This document shows positions 14,885 through 23,802 of a stretch of DNA of 64,000 nucleotides, one piece after another. The stretch covers positions 123,133 to 187,132 of the forward strand of contig NZ_FOOH01000005.1 of NCBI RefSeq assembly GCF_900113135.1, written 5' to 3'. The notes under the pieces are model-generated. The model made no database searches and had not been told where the DNA came from. It saw only the letters and a program-made list of their open reading frames with translations. Source of the DNA: Salegentibacter agarivorans. GTDB lineage: Bacteria > Bacteroidota > Bacteroidia > Flavobacteriales > Flavobacteriaceae. Numbering within the stretch: position 1 is the stretch's first letter; every line of letters begins with the position of its first letter. The translations under genes and the position numbers were made by a program.

Positions 14885-16243
14885 CTATTTTTCAAATTGA
14901 ACCCAGTCAACCTCAACTCCGTCACCACTTTTAAGTTGCACGAGCAGATCCTGCACAGCTGTTGCTTCAGATCTTACAGGAGTCGAAAAAACCTCCCAAT
15001 TTCCACCTTTTTGGATGGTAACTTCAGCAATCTCCTCATCGTTCTCACCTGCAAGTTTCAGCGCTACAGTACCACCAGTTAAAGATCTTGCTCTTATTCT
15101 GACATTTTCGGTACCTTCAGCACCAAAATCGACCCGGTTATATTTCACCCAGGCATCAGGTTTATTTAAAACCACTTTCCAACCCTGGAAAGGATCAAGC
15201 CGGTCTAAAAACACTGAAGCAGCTCCATAGTTGCCTTTCGCGCTATATCGATCTATCTGAATTTCAGAAGTACTGGAGGTAATTCCCACTCCGCGTTTGG
15301 TTGGAATCACTTTTTTAATGTTTCCGTTCCCTTCAAAGAATAAACTATCGGCGCGAATGGAACGGTTTTTATCAAAATCGGGGGAAAGGTCATTATCGTG
15401 ATAGAATAAGTACCACTGATCTTTATAATTTACGATGGAATGATGATTGGTCCAGGTCCCTGAAGCCGATTCATCCATAATCACCCCCTGGTGTTCAAAA
15501 GGTCCCATTGGATTATCTGAAGTTCCATATTCCAGTCTTTCAATATTATTGGCAACGTGCGGATAGGTCATATAATATGTGCCATTTCTTTCAAAAACAA
15601 AAGGTCCTTCAATATGCCCTTTTTGAGGGATCTCCTCGAAGGTCTTTATTTCTGACTCCAACGCCAGCATATTATCCTTCAGTTTCGCACCATAAATTTT
15701 TCCACGGGACCAGTATAAATAAGCCTGCCCGTCTTTATCAATAAAAACATTGGGATCTATGCCTTCTACTCCCTGAATGTGATTTGGCTGTGGCTTATAA
15801 GGCCCTTCAGGTTTATCGGCAATGGCTACCCCGATGGAAAAACCTTTTTCCCCGTCTCCGGCATCTTTGAGTCTGGTGGGAAAATAGAAGTAAAATTTGT
15901 CATTTTTGGATATCGCATCAGGCGCCCACATACTGTAAGCCTCGGGATCGGCCCAGGAAACATCTTTTTGATCCAGGATTTTTCCGTGGTCTGTCCAATT
16001 GGTAAGATCTTCCGAAGAAAACACGTGGTAATCGGCCATATTAAACCATTCGGCACGGCCTTCCCCTTTTGGTGGCACAATATCGTGGGAAGGAAATACG
16101 TATAGTTTCCCGTTAAATACCCTTGCCGTAGGATCGGCAGTAAACTGGTCCATAATCAGCGGATTTTGTGCAAAAGCATTTACTGACAAGAAAAATATAA
16201 TCAGACTAAGAGATATCGTTTTCGGCATTTTTGAGTGTTTCAT
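14885..16243 (-). CDS. GH43 enzyme with C-terminal CBM6
   Basis: The frame can begin at 16267, but that overlaps the upstream gene's stop. ATG at 16243 (MKHSKM...) places a signal peptide at the N-terminus (about 1-26) and starts just after that stop. From 16243 the product is 452 aa. Asp37 in FTADPTA, the Asp in GIDPNVFI and the Glu in HIEGPFVF form the GH43 triad. The last roughly 115 residues are a CBM6-like sandwich ending VDWVQFEK. It has the same architecture as the protein at 8737-10116, but with a different blade-1 sequence (LYVFPSHDI). Probable arabinofuranosidase or xylosidase on arabinoxylan oligosaccharides. Confidence 0.87.
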   Translation of the reverse strand: MKHSKMPKTISLSLIIFFLSVNAFAQNPLIMDQFTADPTARVFNGKLYVFPSHDIVPPKGEGRAEWFNMADYHVFSSEDLTNWTDHGKILDQKDVSWADPEAYSMWAPDAISKNDKFYFYFPTRLKDAGDGEKGFSIGVAIADKPEGPYKPQPNHIQGVEGIDPNVFIDKDGQAYLYWSRGKIYGAKLKDNMLALESEIKTFEEIPQKGHIEGPFVFERNGTYYMTYPHVANNIERLEYGTSDNPMGPFEHQGVIMDESASGTWTNHHSIVNYKDQWYLFYHDNDLSPDFDKNRSIRADSLFFEGNGNIKKVIPTKRGVGITSSTSEIQIDRYSAKGNYGAASVFLDRLDPFQGWKVVLNKPDAWVKYNRVDFGAEGTENVRIRARSLTGGTVALKLAGENDEEIAEVTIQKGGNWEVFSTPVRSEATAVQDLLVQLKSGDGVEVDWVQFEK

Positions 16244-16244
16244 C

Positions 16245-17807
16245 TTAATTATTTTTTTCAGCTTCAATTTTAAAGTAATCGAAATCTACATGACCACCTG
16301 CTTCTTTTGTGGCGTAGTTGAACAGCGCAAACCTGTAGCCCATAAAGTGCGGCAGGGTGTATGACATTTTAAGTTCGTTCCCAATGGCCTTCCAGTTTTC
16401 ATTATCAAGGCTGTAGTAAAATTTTGCAGTATCCTTCCTGTCCTTAAAATCCCCGACGGCTTTAAGGTAAAGTTCCTCCTGATTCAAAGGAATACTTTCC
16501 ACCTCAACGGGTTCTTCGGAAGCTCCATTGACCATAATAATGTGCTTCTTATTATTTATCATTTTAGCCCCTACAAATCCGAAATTTTTCTGAAGTAAAC
16601 CAAGCCCGGCAAAATCTCCATTCTTCATTCCGGAGAGATCAACTTTAGTAATGCCAGAACTTTTCGGACCAATGGTTCTTTGGGTAAGTGTGTTTCGGGT
16701 ATTTAAAAAGGAAGTATCTACCCTGTCTGTGGTCAACCTGAGAAAGCCTTCGCGGTCTTTTAGAGACCAGTAGTCATCCTGGGGATTATGGTTCCATTGC
16801 CACACCAGAGGCAAATCTCTGTCTCCTGATTCTCTGTTAAAATCATCAGAGGCCACAATTCCCGGAATCCATCCTTCATTTGCGGGTAGATCCAGGGTTT
16901 CAGGCACCTTGCCATTTTCACCTAATACAGGCCAGCCGTTTTCCCATTTTACAGGGACCAGGTAAGGAATGCGCCCCACTGCCCCGTAATCACGGAATAA
17001 ATAGGCAAACCAATCCCCTTGAGGCGTATTGATCAATCCACCCTGGGCCACACCTTTATCCTGAAAAGCGAGTTTTCCTTCATAAGGTCCGGTAATTTTA
17101 TCGGCGCGATGAATGATCACCGTTCTCATCCCGTCTCTTGGCCAGGCGATATTGAACAAGTAATACTTTCCGTTAGCCTTAAATATTTGAGAGCCTTCCG
17201 CAGGAAGAATATAGTTGGATCCAATAGGTTCAGTAGCGTTCTCAATAAGAACCCGCTCTGTACCTTCCTTCACTCCTGAAAGATCCTCTTTAAGCTCTAC
17301 AATATTCAGTTTACCTCCACCCCAAATGAGGTAAGTCTTTCCGTTGTCATCAAAAAATAAGGTGTTATCGTGAAGAGACGGACTAAAAGAAATCTCTTCA
17401 AAAGTGCCATTTCCAATATCTTTTGTTTTGAAAATATAAGTTTTCCCTGTGGTGCTCGAAAAAGTGGAAACATAAAAATTCTCGTTATGGTAACGAAGGC
17501 TGCTTGCCCAGGATCCTCTCCCGTAGGCATTTTCTCCATTTTCCATATTCAGGGCATCAGAATCCCCCAAAGTATTGTAAGCGTAATTCACTATTTCCCA
17601 ATTTACCAAATCGGTGGATTTCATAATCGGTACTCCCGGATTCATATGCATAGTGGTACTGCTCATATAATAGGTGTCACCAACCCTAATTATAGAAGCA
17701 TCGGGAACATCGGCGTGGATGATAGGATTTTGAGCCTGCTGTTGCGCAACGACTGAATTTCCTAAAAACAGGCTTAAAATTATAATGAGTAGATTTCTCT
17801 TTTTCAT
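16245..17807 (-). CDS. GH43 beta-xylosidase-type enzyme with C-terminal beta-sandwich
   Basis: The 520-aa product has a signal peptide (about 1-21). Asp36 lies in the divergent first motif DVPDASII; TMHMNPGVPIMKSTDLVNWE follows, and FFDDNG and LPAEGSQIF carry the later acidic residues. Residues about 330-520 form a DUF1349-like C2 sandwich (GHVDFDYFKIEAE). This arrangement is typical of beta-xylosidases and arabinofuranosidases that act on small oligosaccharides. Compared with the lipoprotein GH43 at 6985-8694 it lacks a lipobox, so it is probably soluble in the periplasm. Five bp separate its start from the CE15 stop. Confidence 0.88.
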   Translation of the reverse strand: MKKRNLLIIILSLFLGNSVVAQQQAQNPIIHADVPDASIIRVGDTYYMSSTTMHMNPGVPIMKSTDLVNWEIVNYAYNTLGDSDALNMENGENAYGRGSWASSLRYHNENFYVSTFSSTTGKTYIFKTKDIGNGTFEEISFSPSLHDNTLFFDDNGKTYLIWGGGKLNIVELKEDLSGVKEGTERVLIENATEPIGSNYILPAEGSQIFKANGKYYLFNIAWPRDGMRTVIIHRADKITGPYEGKLAFQDKGVAQGGLINTPQGDWFAYLFRDYGAVGRIPYLVPVKWENGWPVLGENGKVPETLDLPANEGWIPGIVASDDFNRESGDRDLPLVWQWNHNPQDDYWSLKDREGFLRLTTDRVDTSFLNTRNTLTQRTIGPKSSGITKVDLSGMKNGDFAGLGLLQKNFGFVGAKMINNKKHIIMVNGASEEPVEVESIPLNQEELYLKAVGDFKDRKDTAKFYYSLDNENWKAIGNELKMSYTLPHFMGYRFALFNYATKEAGGHVDFDYFKIEAEKNN

Positions 17808-17812
17808 ATTCT

Positions 17813-19138
17813 TTATTTGAAATAGGGTTTGGCAAATTCTATAAAATATGGCCAGTTAGGGACTACGGTATGACCGCCTTCGTGTATTCTAAAAACGAGT
17901 TTACCTTCAGATAAAAACTCCCCAACTTGAGGAAATTCAGTTTTTGACAGTGCTTTTTCATCATAGATTTCATAAGCAGGGCTGGCGTGGACTCCGGCTA
18001 AAAACATCCCTTTGGCGTCTATCCAATTCCCTTCAACTTTAGGATCTCCACTGCTGATAAAAACCGGACGTGGCGCTGCAAGCGCAATCAAATGATGTGC
18101 ATCTAGCGGAAGGTCTTTTGTTTCTAAAGGTCCGCCGTATTTTATGAAATTCGGAGCAAACCAGTGATATTGGGAAGTAGAGACCAAATTCTCTACCTGT
18201 TCCCCAAAATTGCGCCGCAGAATCTTTGTACCACCTGCTCCGGCAGAGCCTATAAATCCCACAGCAAATCTATCATCGTAGGCCATAGTGACCATTGCAG
18301 CTTTCCCGTAGCGGGAAAGTCCTTCTATAGCCACTTTTTTTGAATCAACTTTTGAATAATTTTCAAAATAATCAAGCGCACGGCCGGCACCCCAGGCCCA
18401 GGCTTTCAAAGCACCCCAATCATCTAATTTTCGAGGTTTGCCTTTATTCACTAATCCGATGATTCCCTGTCTAAGTCCGGCGCCATTATCGGCTTGATAA
18501 CTTGTTGGGATCAGACTGGCATAGCCCCAGTTTTGAGCCAGTAATTGTTCCTGCCAGGGTTTTTCCTGCTCGGGCTCTGGAAAAAACCCCGCTGGAAAAT
18601 TCCAGTCGAATTTCAAGATTACCGGCACTTTTTTATCTGTATTTTTTGGAAGGGTCAGGGTCATCTCGATTTCAACGTCAATTTTGGGATAGGCAGAGTT
18701 ATCTACCACTCCCAAAAGTTCCTCAACCTGCACTGGGTATTCACCAATAATTGAATCTTTTCTGGAAACAACTTTCCAGTTTACAGCAGGGATATTTTTG
18801 GGGAATCTTCCATAAACTTCGGCATTAAAATCTTCTTTGATCTCCTGCCTGCGCTTTTCCCATTCAGAAACTGAAGTGACTTTTGATCCATCTTTAAAAA
18901 CCAAAAGCTCTGGCAAGTTATAATCTACAACTTTAGATTCATCGGAATTTGCGGCATTAGGATCGTTGGGATTTCCGGAAGGTCCGTGCCGCAAGGATTC
19001 TATTCCTAATTCCTTCAGCATTAATTGATGATCCTGCGTACTTAAACGATAAATACTGTCCCGCTCCTCCTGAGAAAACTGCGCTATCGATTGAGTGACG
19101 CAGCTAAAAAAAACGATAATGACAAATAATTGTTTCAT
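17813..19138 (-). CDS. CE15 glucuronoyl (4-O-methylglucuronoyl) esterase
   Basis: The 441-aa product has a signal peptide (about 1-19) and an alpha/beta hydrolase fold. The nucleophile Ser275 lies in EGLSRYGKAA, matching the CE15 GxSRxGK signature with Leu in place of the common Cys. A further conserved stretch DAHHLIALAAPRPV and the probable catalytic His in HEGGHTVVPNW follow near the C-terminus. CE15 enzymes cleave the ester between 4-O-methyl-glucuronic acid of xylan and lignin alcohols. Its presence indicates the locus is built for lignified or terrestrial glucuronoxylan, although no alpha-glucuronidase is present nearby. Confidence 0.87.
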   Translation of the reverse strand: MKQLFVIIVFFSCVTQSIAQFSQEERDSIYRLSTQDHQLMLKELGIESLRHGPSGNPNDPNAANSDESKVVDYNLPELLVFKDGSKVTSVSEWEKRRQEIKEDFNAEVYGRFPKNIPAVNWKVVSRKDSIIGEYPVQVEELLGVVDNSAYPKIDVEIEMTLTLPKNTDKKVPVILKFDWNFPAGFFPEPEQEKPWQEQLLAQNWGYASLIPTSYQADNGAGLRQGIIGLVNKGKPRKLDDWGALKAWAWGAGRALDYFENYSKVDSKKVAIEGLSRYGKAAMVTMAYDDRFAVGFIGSAGAGGTKILRRNFGEQVENLVSTSQYHWFAPNFIKYGGPLETKDLPLDAHHLIALAAPRPVFISSGDPKVEGNWIDAKGMFLAGVHASPAYEIYDEKALSKTEFPQVGEFLSEGKLVFRIHEGGHTVVPNWPYFIEFAKPYFK

Positions 19139-19169
19139 TTTTAATGTTTTACAGGAGGAGGAACCTGGG

Positions 19170-21104
19170 CTAATTTGTAATCACAAATCCGCCCTGAGGT
19201 TGAATGGTCACTTCAAATTTTCCTCTATTTTGTTTTATCTCTTTTTTTTCAGTTTTCCCTTTTTTAGAGTCATTAATAATACTGAATGTATTTCCTTTCA
19301 GTTCCGGAAGGGAAAAGCTCACCTTTTTTGCTTCTTTTGAAGCATTGATCCCGGCGATATACCATTGATCCTTGTGCCTTCTTGCTATTACGCTGTACTC
19401 TCCAGGATATCCTTCAATGAAAATCGTCTCATCCCAGGTTGTGGGAACGTTTTTCATAAAGTCCACTGCGAATTCCGGAGCGTCTTCGAGGTTATTCGGC
19501 GTCAATGCGAAGAATTGAACCGGCGTTTGGAATAGAACTGCGGTTGCCAGTTGAAAGGCATCAGAGGTTCTTCTAAAGTTTCCGCCGTCATTGGTTCGGT
19601 TGTAACGTTCGTTTAGAACAGTACCTCCAAAATCCATACTTCCCACCGTGTTCCGTATGAAAGGATGAATGGCAGCGCTTCGGGCTTCCTGGTCGTTTGC
19701 ATACTGACTAAACATTAGATTTTCCGAAGCGAGAACAGCTTCAGTACTTATAAAATTAGGATACATTACTTCCCAACCTCTTGGAATTGTGGCTCCGTGA
19801 AAGATCATCATTAATCCGTGATCATTGGCATCAGACATTATATCTTCATAAAGCTGAATGGTCTCTTGTTTATCACCACCCATAAAGTCAACTTTCAGGC
19901 CTTTTACCCCGTTCTCCTGTAACCACTGCATTTCCTGTTTGCGGGTAATAGCCCGGTGCATTTTATTACGCGGAGTCATAGGCGCGTCATTGGCAACACC
20001 ATTGGAGTTATACCACAAAAAAACATCAACGTTCTTGCTGTTGGCATATTTGATCAACTCTTCCATCCTGTCGTACCCGATATTCTGGTCCCAGAGCGCA
20101 TCTATGAGGATGTATTCATAACCCATTTCAGCAGCAAAATCAATATAAGTTACCTGGTCGTCATAATTCATACTTGCATCCTGCCACATAATCCAGCTCC
20201 ATACACCGCGCCCAAATTTATAATCCTGAGAAGCCTCGTAAAGCGGCTCCACCACATCAAAAGGAATAGTAGTTTCTACAATGGGCTTTAGACTTTCTCC
20301 CACGGTAATTGTTCTCCAGGGAGTACTATACGGAAGGGAAATTGCGGCCCCAGTTGATCCAAAATCATTATTTTCAGTACTGTCTGGAAAAGCGATCGTA
20401 TATTCCCCTTCGGCATTTGGATCGCTGAGATGAGCGCCCACGTAAGTGCCGTCAACCCCGGTTTCAGAAAGTAAAACCCAGTGATCTTCGGTTTTAAATA
20501 ATCCCGGAAAAGTATACCCCAGATTATTGGCGGAAGCTTTAGTAATCTCCTGATCTAGATAATAGCCCTCTTCGTAACTAGGCTTGGTGCGCTGAAAACC
20601 TACCATAGATTTGGACTGAAGTGTAAGGAAACTTTTTGCTGTATTTGGGAAATTAAATCCTGTAAATTCTTTAGTGACCACGTGGGCTATGGTGTCGCTG
20701 TATTTTTGAAGATGGTATCTAAACGCAATGTCATTATTACTCACCCGGAAAATTACATCCATTTTTTGCCCTTTTTGAGTGGTAAAAGTGGCGGTTAGTT
20801 CCTGTGCGTTATAATTGATTTCTGAATCTTTAAGTTTTTTAGATTCATAACTCTTTTCTACGGTAGTGGTTTTACTCCCTTCAAAACTTAAACCTTCAGA
20901 ATAATCTGCAATATTTGTTTTTAGTCCCAGTCGGGATTTTTCCAGCACCACTTCATTATTATAAAAAACAGAATAGGTTGGTATTCCTGCTTCCAGATTA
21001 ACTTCTAATCTTACAGCATCATCGGGACTCTGGATGGTTGCTTCCTGCGCAACAACAAAGGGAAAAATTCCTAACAGGCAGATAAATAAAAAGACTTTTT
21101 TCAT
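19170..21104 (-). CDS. GH97 glycoside hydrolase
   Basis: The 644-aa product has a signal peptide (about 1-19). The N-terminal beta-super-sandwich (about 20-290) is followed by a (beta/alpha)8 barrel with YILIDALWD, GLKVDFMGGDKQ, MIFHGATIPRGW and STEAVLASENL, and a C-terminal sandwich. GH97 enzymes are alpha-glucosidases (inverting, SusB-like) or alpha-galactosidases (retaining, with an Asp nucleophile after the VDF strand). Here the position reads FMGGD rather than FMDRD, which fits the inverting group better, but specificity is uncertain. In a xylan locus it might remove alpha-linked galactose or glucose from side chains. It is co-directional with CE15 (31 bp) and GH10 (23 bp). Confidence 0.87.
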   Translation of the reverse strand: MKKVFLFICLLGIFPFVVAQEATIQSPDDAVRLEVNLEAGIPTYSVFYNNEVVLEKSRLGLKTNIADYSEGLSFEGSKTTTVEKSYESKKLKDSEINYNAQELTATFTTQKGQKMDVIFRVSNNDIAFRYHLQKYSDTIAHVVTKEFTGFNFPNTAKSFLTLQSKSMVGFQRTKPSYEEGYYLDQEITKASANNLGYTFPGLFKTEDHWVLLSETGVDGTYVGAHLSDPNAEGEYTIAFPDSTENNDFGSTGAAISLPYSTPWRTITVGESLKPIVETTIPFDVVEPLYEASQDYKFGRGVWSWIMWQDASMNYDDQVTYIDFAAEMGYEYILIDALWDQNIGYDRMEELIKYANSKNVDVFLWYNSNGVANDAPMTPRNKMHRAITRKQEMQWLQENGVKGLKVDFMGGDKQETIQLYEDIMSDANDHGLMMIFHGATIPRGWEVMYPNFISTEAVLASENLMFSQYANDQEARSAAIHPFIRNTVGSMDFGGTVLNERYNRTNDGGNFRRTSDAFQLATAVLFQTPVQFFALTPNNLEDAPEFAVDFMKNVPTTWDETIFIEGYPGEYSVIARRHKDQWYIAGINASKEAKKVSFSLPELKGNTFSIINDSKKGKTEKKEIKQNRGKFEVTIQPQGGFVITN

Positions 21105-21127
21105 TTCTAATTTTAAATTTTGTAGGG

Positions 21128-22282
21128 TTATTTTGCTGCAGCCAGTTCTATAAGTTCCTTCACAACAGGTTTTGGATTATTTTCACGATCAAATAGCAAC
21201 GGATAATCGGTTCTTCCCCTCACCGGCCAGTTATTCTTCCAGGAATTTCCATCGTTCACTCCCCAAAGGGCAACCCTTTCAATTTTATCCTGATGTTTTA
21301 AGAACAGTGCAAAAAATTCTACATATCTCTTTGTGAATTGTTGCTCCACATCGACTGGCAGACCCTTAGGAAATGGATTCATTTTATCTTCATACTCATA
21401 ATTATCTGAGATTTCAGCCCCGGCATCGCCCCAAGGGGAAGGTAAAACACTAAGATCTAATTCAGTGATCATCACTTTCCCAAGGCTTCCATATGCTTCC
21501 AGGCTTTCTTCAAATTCACGAATATCGGGATGGTTTAATCCAATATGTCCCTGCATTCCTATCCCGTGTACGGTAATTCCTTCCTTTTGAAGCTTTTCTA
21601 CCATTCTCACTACCCCAGCACGCTTTCCTGGTACTGCCATAGAATAATCATTGTAATAAAGATGGGCTTCGGGATCGGCTTCGTGTGCAAATTCAAAGGC
21701 CAGTTTTATAAAATCTTCACCTAAAATTTGATAGAACTTGCTATTTCTATAATTCCCGTCATCTTCTATCGCCTCATTAACCACATCCCAGGAGTGAATT
21801 CTACCTTTATACCTGCCCACAACTGTATGAATATGATCTTTCATTCTTTGGGTTAGCACCTCTTTAGACACCGTATTTCCATCTTTATCTACAAAAAACC
21901 AGTCAGGAGCCTGGGAATGCCATATCAAGGTGTGCCCGTGGATATGCATATTATTTTCTTCGCCTATTTTCACAAATTCATCGGCAAGTTCAAAATTGAA
22001 TTCCCCTTCTTTCGGTTGAATTCGTGCACTTTTCATAATGTTTTCGGCAACAATAGAATTGAAATTCTCTGTGGCAACCTTAAGTTCTTCAGGCTGCCTT
22101 CCCATAATTTGCCAGGCATTGAGAGTGGTCCCAATATGAAAATTATTCGCGAAAGCATTTTTTAAACTCACTTTAGATACCTCGCTATTATCAACTGATT
22201 TTTTATTAGAATTACAACTGTAAAATGTGAAAAACACACTTAACAATAATATAAAAATAGACAAATTTTTTCTTTTGTACAT
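21128..22282 (-). CDS. GH10 endo-beta-1,4-xylanase lipoprotein
   Basis: The 384-aa product is a probable lipoprotein (FYSC, Cys23). It is a single GH10 TIM barrel with acid/base Glu170 in WDVVNEAIED and nucleophile Glu274 in ITELDLS; substrate-binding motifs GHTLIWHSQ and the terminal LWGVNDGNSWKN are intact. GH10 enzymes cut xylan between xyloses and tolerate substitution next to the cleavage site. It is the first gene downstream of a long nested inverted repeat (22345-22434) that separates it from the GH5 gene, so its transcript level may differ from the upstream part of the locus. Confidence 0.93.
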   Translation of the reverse strand: MYKRKNLSIFILLLSVFFTFYSCNSNKKSVDNSEVSKVSLKNAFANNFHIGTTLNAWQIMGRQPEELKVATENFNSIVAENIMKSARIQPKEGEFNFELADEFVKIGEENNMHIHGHTLIWHSQAPDWFFVDKDGNTVSKEVLTQRMKDHIHTVVGRYKGRIHSWDVVNEAIEDDGNYRNSKFYQILGEDFIKLAFEFAHEADPEAHLYYNDYSMAVPGKRAGVVRMVEKLQKEGITVHGIGMQGHIGLNHPDIREFEESLEAYGSLGKVMITELDLSVLPSPWGDAGAEISDNYEYEDKMNPFPKGLPVDVEQQFTKRYVEFFALFLKHQDKIERVALWGVNDGNSWKNNWPVRGRTDYPLLFDRENNPKPVVKELIELAAAK

Positions 22283-22499
22283 AGCAGTTGATTTTAAAAT
22301 TCCAGGAAGAAAGTTTATAATAATTTACAATTTCTTTATAAAAAAGTTCCCCTAACTTCTAAAAAAGGCTAATTCATACCGGGTAAGCGTTGCTAATCCA
22401 ACCGGTATCCAGACTTTTTTGAGTTAGGAGAACTATTCAGTAAAACTCACACATGATTAAATTTAAACGGATAGCAACGCTATTATTTCTAATTGATTT
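22283..22499. other. Noncoding gap between GH10 and GH5 genes
   Basis: This 217-bp AT-rich spacer is the only sizeable gap inside the leftward locus. It contains the nested inverted repeat at 22345-22434 and a short hairpin ATAGC-AAC-GCTAT at 22471-22483, whose arm is complementary to the loop of the larger structure. No ORF is seen. Confidence 0.7.
22345..22434 (-). terminator. Long nested inverted repeat in the GH5-GH10 gap (possible attenuator or terminator)
   Basis: The outer arms AGTTCCCCTAACT (22345-22357) and AGTTAGGAGAACT (22422-22434) pair with one mismatch. Runs of A (22361-22366) and T (22415-22420) extend the stem. Inner arms ATACCGG (22376-22382) and CCGGTAT (22402-22408) pair perfectly. 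In the leftward transcript the outer stem is followed by a U-run, which resembles an intrinsic terminator. The loop segment 22387-22395 is also an exact reverse complement of 22472-22480, allowing a long-range or pseudoknot pairing. The function is inferred; the pairing is read directly. Confidence 0.6.
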
Positions 22500-23792
22500 T
22501 TATTCACATTCCTTTTTTTCTTCAGCATATTCCCCAAACCATTTATATACAGCATTAGCACAGGCTTCAGGATTGTTATCATAGGCTATACCAGCATTCG
22601 GGTCTCCCCGATCAATTAAGTTCTCAGGTGCCAGTAAATTCCAACTTACATTCCCGCTCTCGTCGGCAAGAGCTTTAAAATTTGCTCCAAATCCCCAGGA
22701 GCCGGCCTCGCCGGTAACACCACCTTCGCCCCAGGCATTATAACCTTCGGGAGCCCAATCTATTTCAGTAACTGCAATGGGAGCAATATCTGCAATCGGC
22801 TTGATATTCTCTGCCCAATTACTTTTAAAAGTTACCGGATCATTATTATCCTCTCCCCAATAACCGGGATAAATATGTACCGCATATCCAATATTGTCAT
22901 CTTCAATAGGATTATTTGCATATCCCTTAAAATGCGATTGATAACCGGACCCGGGGATCCAAATCACATTTTCAAACCCATTATTACGAATCATATCTAC
23001 CAAAGACTGAAAAAACATTTTTAATTTATCGAAATGGGGCTGGGTATTACTACCCCATTCCCCATTAGTGCCTAAAATATGAATTGGTTCATTGGCTAAT
23101 TCGAACATAACATGTTCAGAATTTTTTAAGGCTTCATGCTTCGATAAATAGTCCCATACAGTTTTAAGATATTCATGATATTCATCATCAACATCTATCC
23201 TTTCGGGGCAGACTCCCGGTGGTCTAAGGATAACATACATTCCTCTTGACTTCGCATGCTCAATAAGAGGAAGTATTACTTCATCTACCGCATTTACAAA
23301 ACGATCAAAATTAAATTCTGAAATATCTTTTTCTCCATCTACCTCGGCCCCGGGATTATTTGACCAATAAGGATCTATGTGCAGCCGTACCATATTTAAA
23401 TACCAGTCGTCGTCATCTTTATTGGTCAGTTTATCCATAACCGATTTATTATAATCTAATGCTCCCTGTACGTCATAATTATTCCATCGCCATTCACCTA
23501 CATGGCCCCCGTTAAACCAGGGATTTGGAGTCATGGCCACCCCGTGAAGCAAAACTTTTTCTCCACAGGCATTTTTCAAATACCTCCCATCAACACTCAA
23601 TTTAGATGTATTTAAAGGCCATTCAATATCTTTAGAAGGTTCATCTTCTTCTATTTCATCAGCTTCTTCAATAGGATCTTCCTCCTCGGCTTCTTTTTCC
23701 GGCAAGGAAATATCATCGGCTGAACATCCTGGTAATACCAGGAATAAAATCATAAGAATTGCTACTTTGTTAAGAACCTTACTAACCAGCAT
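22500..23792 (-). CDS. GH5 endo-glycanase lipoprotein
   Basis: The 430-aa product is a probable lipoprotein (LPGC, Cys23), followed by a strongly acidic linker (about 30-56, rich in Glu/Asp) of the kind seen on surface-exposed lipoproteins. The GH5 barrel carries acid/base Glu235 in ELANEPIH and nucleophile Glu343 in VTEIDWAPEG, with YAVHIYPGYW before the nucleophile. GH5 covers cellulases, mannanases and some xylanases; next to GH10 and SusCD genes it is probably a surface endo-enzyme acting on xylan or an associated beta-glucan. The subfamily cannot be assigned by eye. It starts 10 bp after the GH10-CBM gene. Confidence 0.85.
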   Translation of the reverse strand: MLVSKVLNKVAILMILFLVLPGCSADDISLPEKEAEEEDPIEEADEIEEDEPSKDIEWPLNTSKLSVDGRYLKNACGEKVLLHGVAMTPNPWFNGGHVGEWRWNNYDVQGALDYNKSVMDKLTNKDDDDWYLNMVRLHIDPYWSNNPGAEVDGEKDISEFNFDRFVNAVDEVILPLIEHAKSRGMYVILRPPGVCPERIDVDDEYHEYLKTVWDYLSKHEALKNSEHVMFELANEPIHILGTNGEWGSNTQPHFDKLKMFFQSLVDMIRNNGFENVIWIPGSGYQSHFKGYANNPIEDDNIGYAVHIYPGYWGEDNNDPVTFKSNWAENIKPIADIAPIAVTEIDWAPEGYNAWGEGGVTGEAGSWGFGANFKALADESGNVSWNLLAPENLIDRGDPNAGIAYDNNPEACANAVYKWFGEYAEEKKECE

Positions 23793-23802
23793 TCATTTTG
23801 TA

